From Candidatus Zipacnadia bacterium (GTDB taxonomy: Bacteria; Armatimonadota; Zipacnadia; Zipacnadales; UBA5352): a stretch of 58,849 bases of DNA. Below the pieces are notes generated by a model, which was not told the origin of the DNA, ran no database searches, and saw only the letters and a list, made by a program, of their open reading frames with translations. The stretch lies in assembly GCA_029820045.1 (NCBI GenBank), contig JALGVE010000010.1, forward strand, positions 1 to 58,849, read 5' to 3'. Made by a program: the position numbers and the translations under genes. Positions 57,653-58,849 of this stretch are shown here, piece by piece (within the stretch, counting starts at the first letter, position 1; each line of letters starts with the position of its first letter).

Positions 57653-58438
57653 TCAGAAGCTTCCCAGCGCCTCCTTGTCGCCCTCATCCATCGGGATTAC
57701 TTCCTCGGCCGCCGGCGCGTTCTCTCCGCCAACTAGCTTTAGTGACGTGCCTGCGGCCTTGTGCGCGGTCGGAGCATGGGCTGGTGTTGTAGCTCGGCCC
57801 CCTCCTCCCGCGGCGCTGCTCAGCCTGAAGGCCTCCACCATCGCGCGCAGCTCCTGAGCCTGAGCGGATAGCTCCTCCGAGGCGCTGGCCGACTCCTCGG
57901 AGTTGGCCGCGTTCTGCTGAGTGACCTGGTCCATCTGGCCCACGGCGGTGTTGATCTGCTCGATGCCCTGGGCCTGCTCGTTGCTGGCCGCGGCGATCTC
58001 AGCCACCAGGCTGTTGACCTTGCTGGAGCCGTCGGCGATCTCCACCAACGCCTCGGCGACCTCCTGGCTGATAGCGACGCCGCCTTCGGCGTTCTTCACC
58101 GATTCCGCGATCATGTCGGCAGTGTTCTTCGCAGCCTCGGCGCTGCGCTGCGCGAGGTTGCGGACCTCCTCGGCCACCACGGCAAAGCCCTTGCCAGCAT
58201 CGCCAGCGCGGGCCGCCTCCACCGCGGCGTTGAGCGCCAGCAGATTGGTCTGGAAGGCGATCTCGTCAATGGTCTTGACGATCTTGCTGGTCTCCTCCGA
58301 GGATTTCTGGATGTCGTCTATGGCCGCGGACATGCGTCCCATTGCCTCGCTGCCCTTGTCGGCACTCGACTGGGCCCCGGCGGCGAGGTTTGTGGCTTCG
58401 TCGGCATTGCCAGCGTTCTGCTTGGTCATCGAGGACAT
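57653..58438 (-). CDS. Methyl-accepting chemotaxis protein, C-terminal signalling domain (downstream of an apparent frameshift)
   Basis: [50 protein letters not shown] hairpin tip. Confidence 0.9.
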   Translation of the reverse strand: MSSMTKQNAGNADEATNLAAGAQSSADKGSEAMGRMSAAIDDIQKSSEETSKIVKTIDEIAFQTNLLALNAAVEAARAGDAGKGFAVVAEEVRNLAQRSAEAAKNTADMIAESVKNAEGGVAISQEVAEALVEIADGSSKVNSLVAEIAAASNEQAQGIEQINTAVGQMDQVTQQNAANSEESASASEELSAQAQELRAMVEAFRLSSAAGGGGRATTPAHAPTAHKAAGTSLKLVGGENAPAAEEVIPMDEGDKEALGSF

Positions 58439-58842
58439 CTGCTCGAGGCTGGCTCCTCGAGAGCACTGGCTTGCTCGGCGGCGCCTTCAGCCAGGCTCTG
58501 GCTGCCAGTGCCGATCTGTCCGCTGGCCTCGGCAATCTGCACCACCGCCGCCGCGACCTGGCCCAGAGCCTCATCTATCCCGGCGACCGCGGCGTTGATG
58601 TTGTTCTTCAGCTCTGCGAAATCGCCTTTGTAGGCGCCCTCCATGCGCTTGGTGACGTCCCGCTGCGCTGCGGCCTCCAGCACTATCGCGGCCTCGTTAA
58701 TCGGCCCGACGATCGCGTCGAGCGTATTGTTGACGCCCTGGAGAATCTGAGCGTAGTCGCCTTGGTACTGCGAGATGTCGGCGCGGCTGTCGAGCTTGCC
58801 TGCGACCGCGTCATCGGCGAGCCGGGCCGACTCGGCGATCAA
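58426..58842 (-). CDS. MCP N-terminal/HAMP-like portion (partial, continues past window; broken from 57653-58438)
   Basis: [43 protein letters not shown]...[15 protein letters not shown] then out of frame. Confidence 0.8.
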   Translation of the reverse strand: MIAESARLADDAVAGKLDSRADISQYQGDYAQILQGVNNTLDAIVGPINEAAIVLEAAAQRDVTKRMEGAYKGDFAELKNNINAAVAGIDEALGQVAAAVVQIAEASGQIGTGSQSLAEGAAEQASALEEPASSRCPR

Positions 58843-58849
58843 TCCGTTC

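Noticed and set aside
56701-57792. 363 aa + ORF containing repeated DRRGVCPTTRQT peptides
   Set aside because: Translation of the 28-bp array and antisense of the CheR2/MCP genes.

Overview
Bacterial chromosomal window, high GC. Gene content (H-X9-DG-type prepilin, many Gfo/Idh/MocA oxidoreductases and sulfatase-superfamily genes) suggests an Armatimonadota/Planctomycetota-like environmental lineage; this is inference only. Contents, left to right: (i) a toxin-antitoxin island (HEPN/MNT and a RelE-type pair) surrounded by three copies of a dehydrogenase 3' end; (ii) an operon of a small winged-helix protein, a dual-KaiC ATPase fused to a sugar-binding-protein domain without signal peptide, and a WD40 lipoprotein; (iii) a carbohydrate catabolism region (GH2, GH42-like giant protein, heparinase II/III-like, PcRGLX-like, three sulfatase-superfamily genes, six complete Gfo/Idh/MocA genes, a TIM-barrel isomerase-like gene); (iv) DUF5693-like + CsaB; (v) ExbB/ExbD/TPR genes with a giant Gly-rich protein that has a TonB-like N-terminus and a DUF4159-like C-terminus; (vi) a chemotaxis cluster (CheB, CheX-like, CheY, CheD, two CheR, MCP) next to an HD-GYP protein and a degenerate histidine kinase. 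The intergenic DNA is unusually rich in structured repeats. The strongest candidates for something undescribed are: two ~160-195 nt nested multi-arm palindromic elements with the same branching topology but different arm sequences, each about 16-21 nt after a stop codon; the KaiC-SBP fusion; and the TonB-like/Gly-rich/DUF4159 protein. No database search or folding program was run; assignments are by motif recognition.
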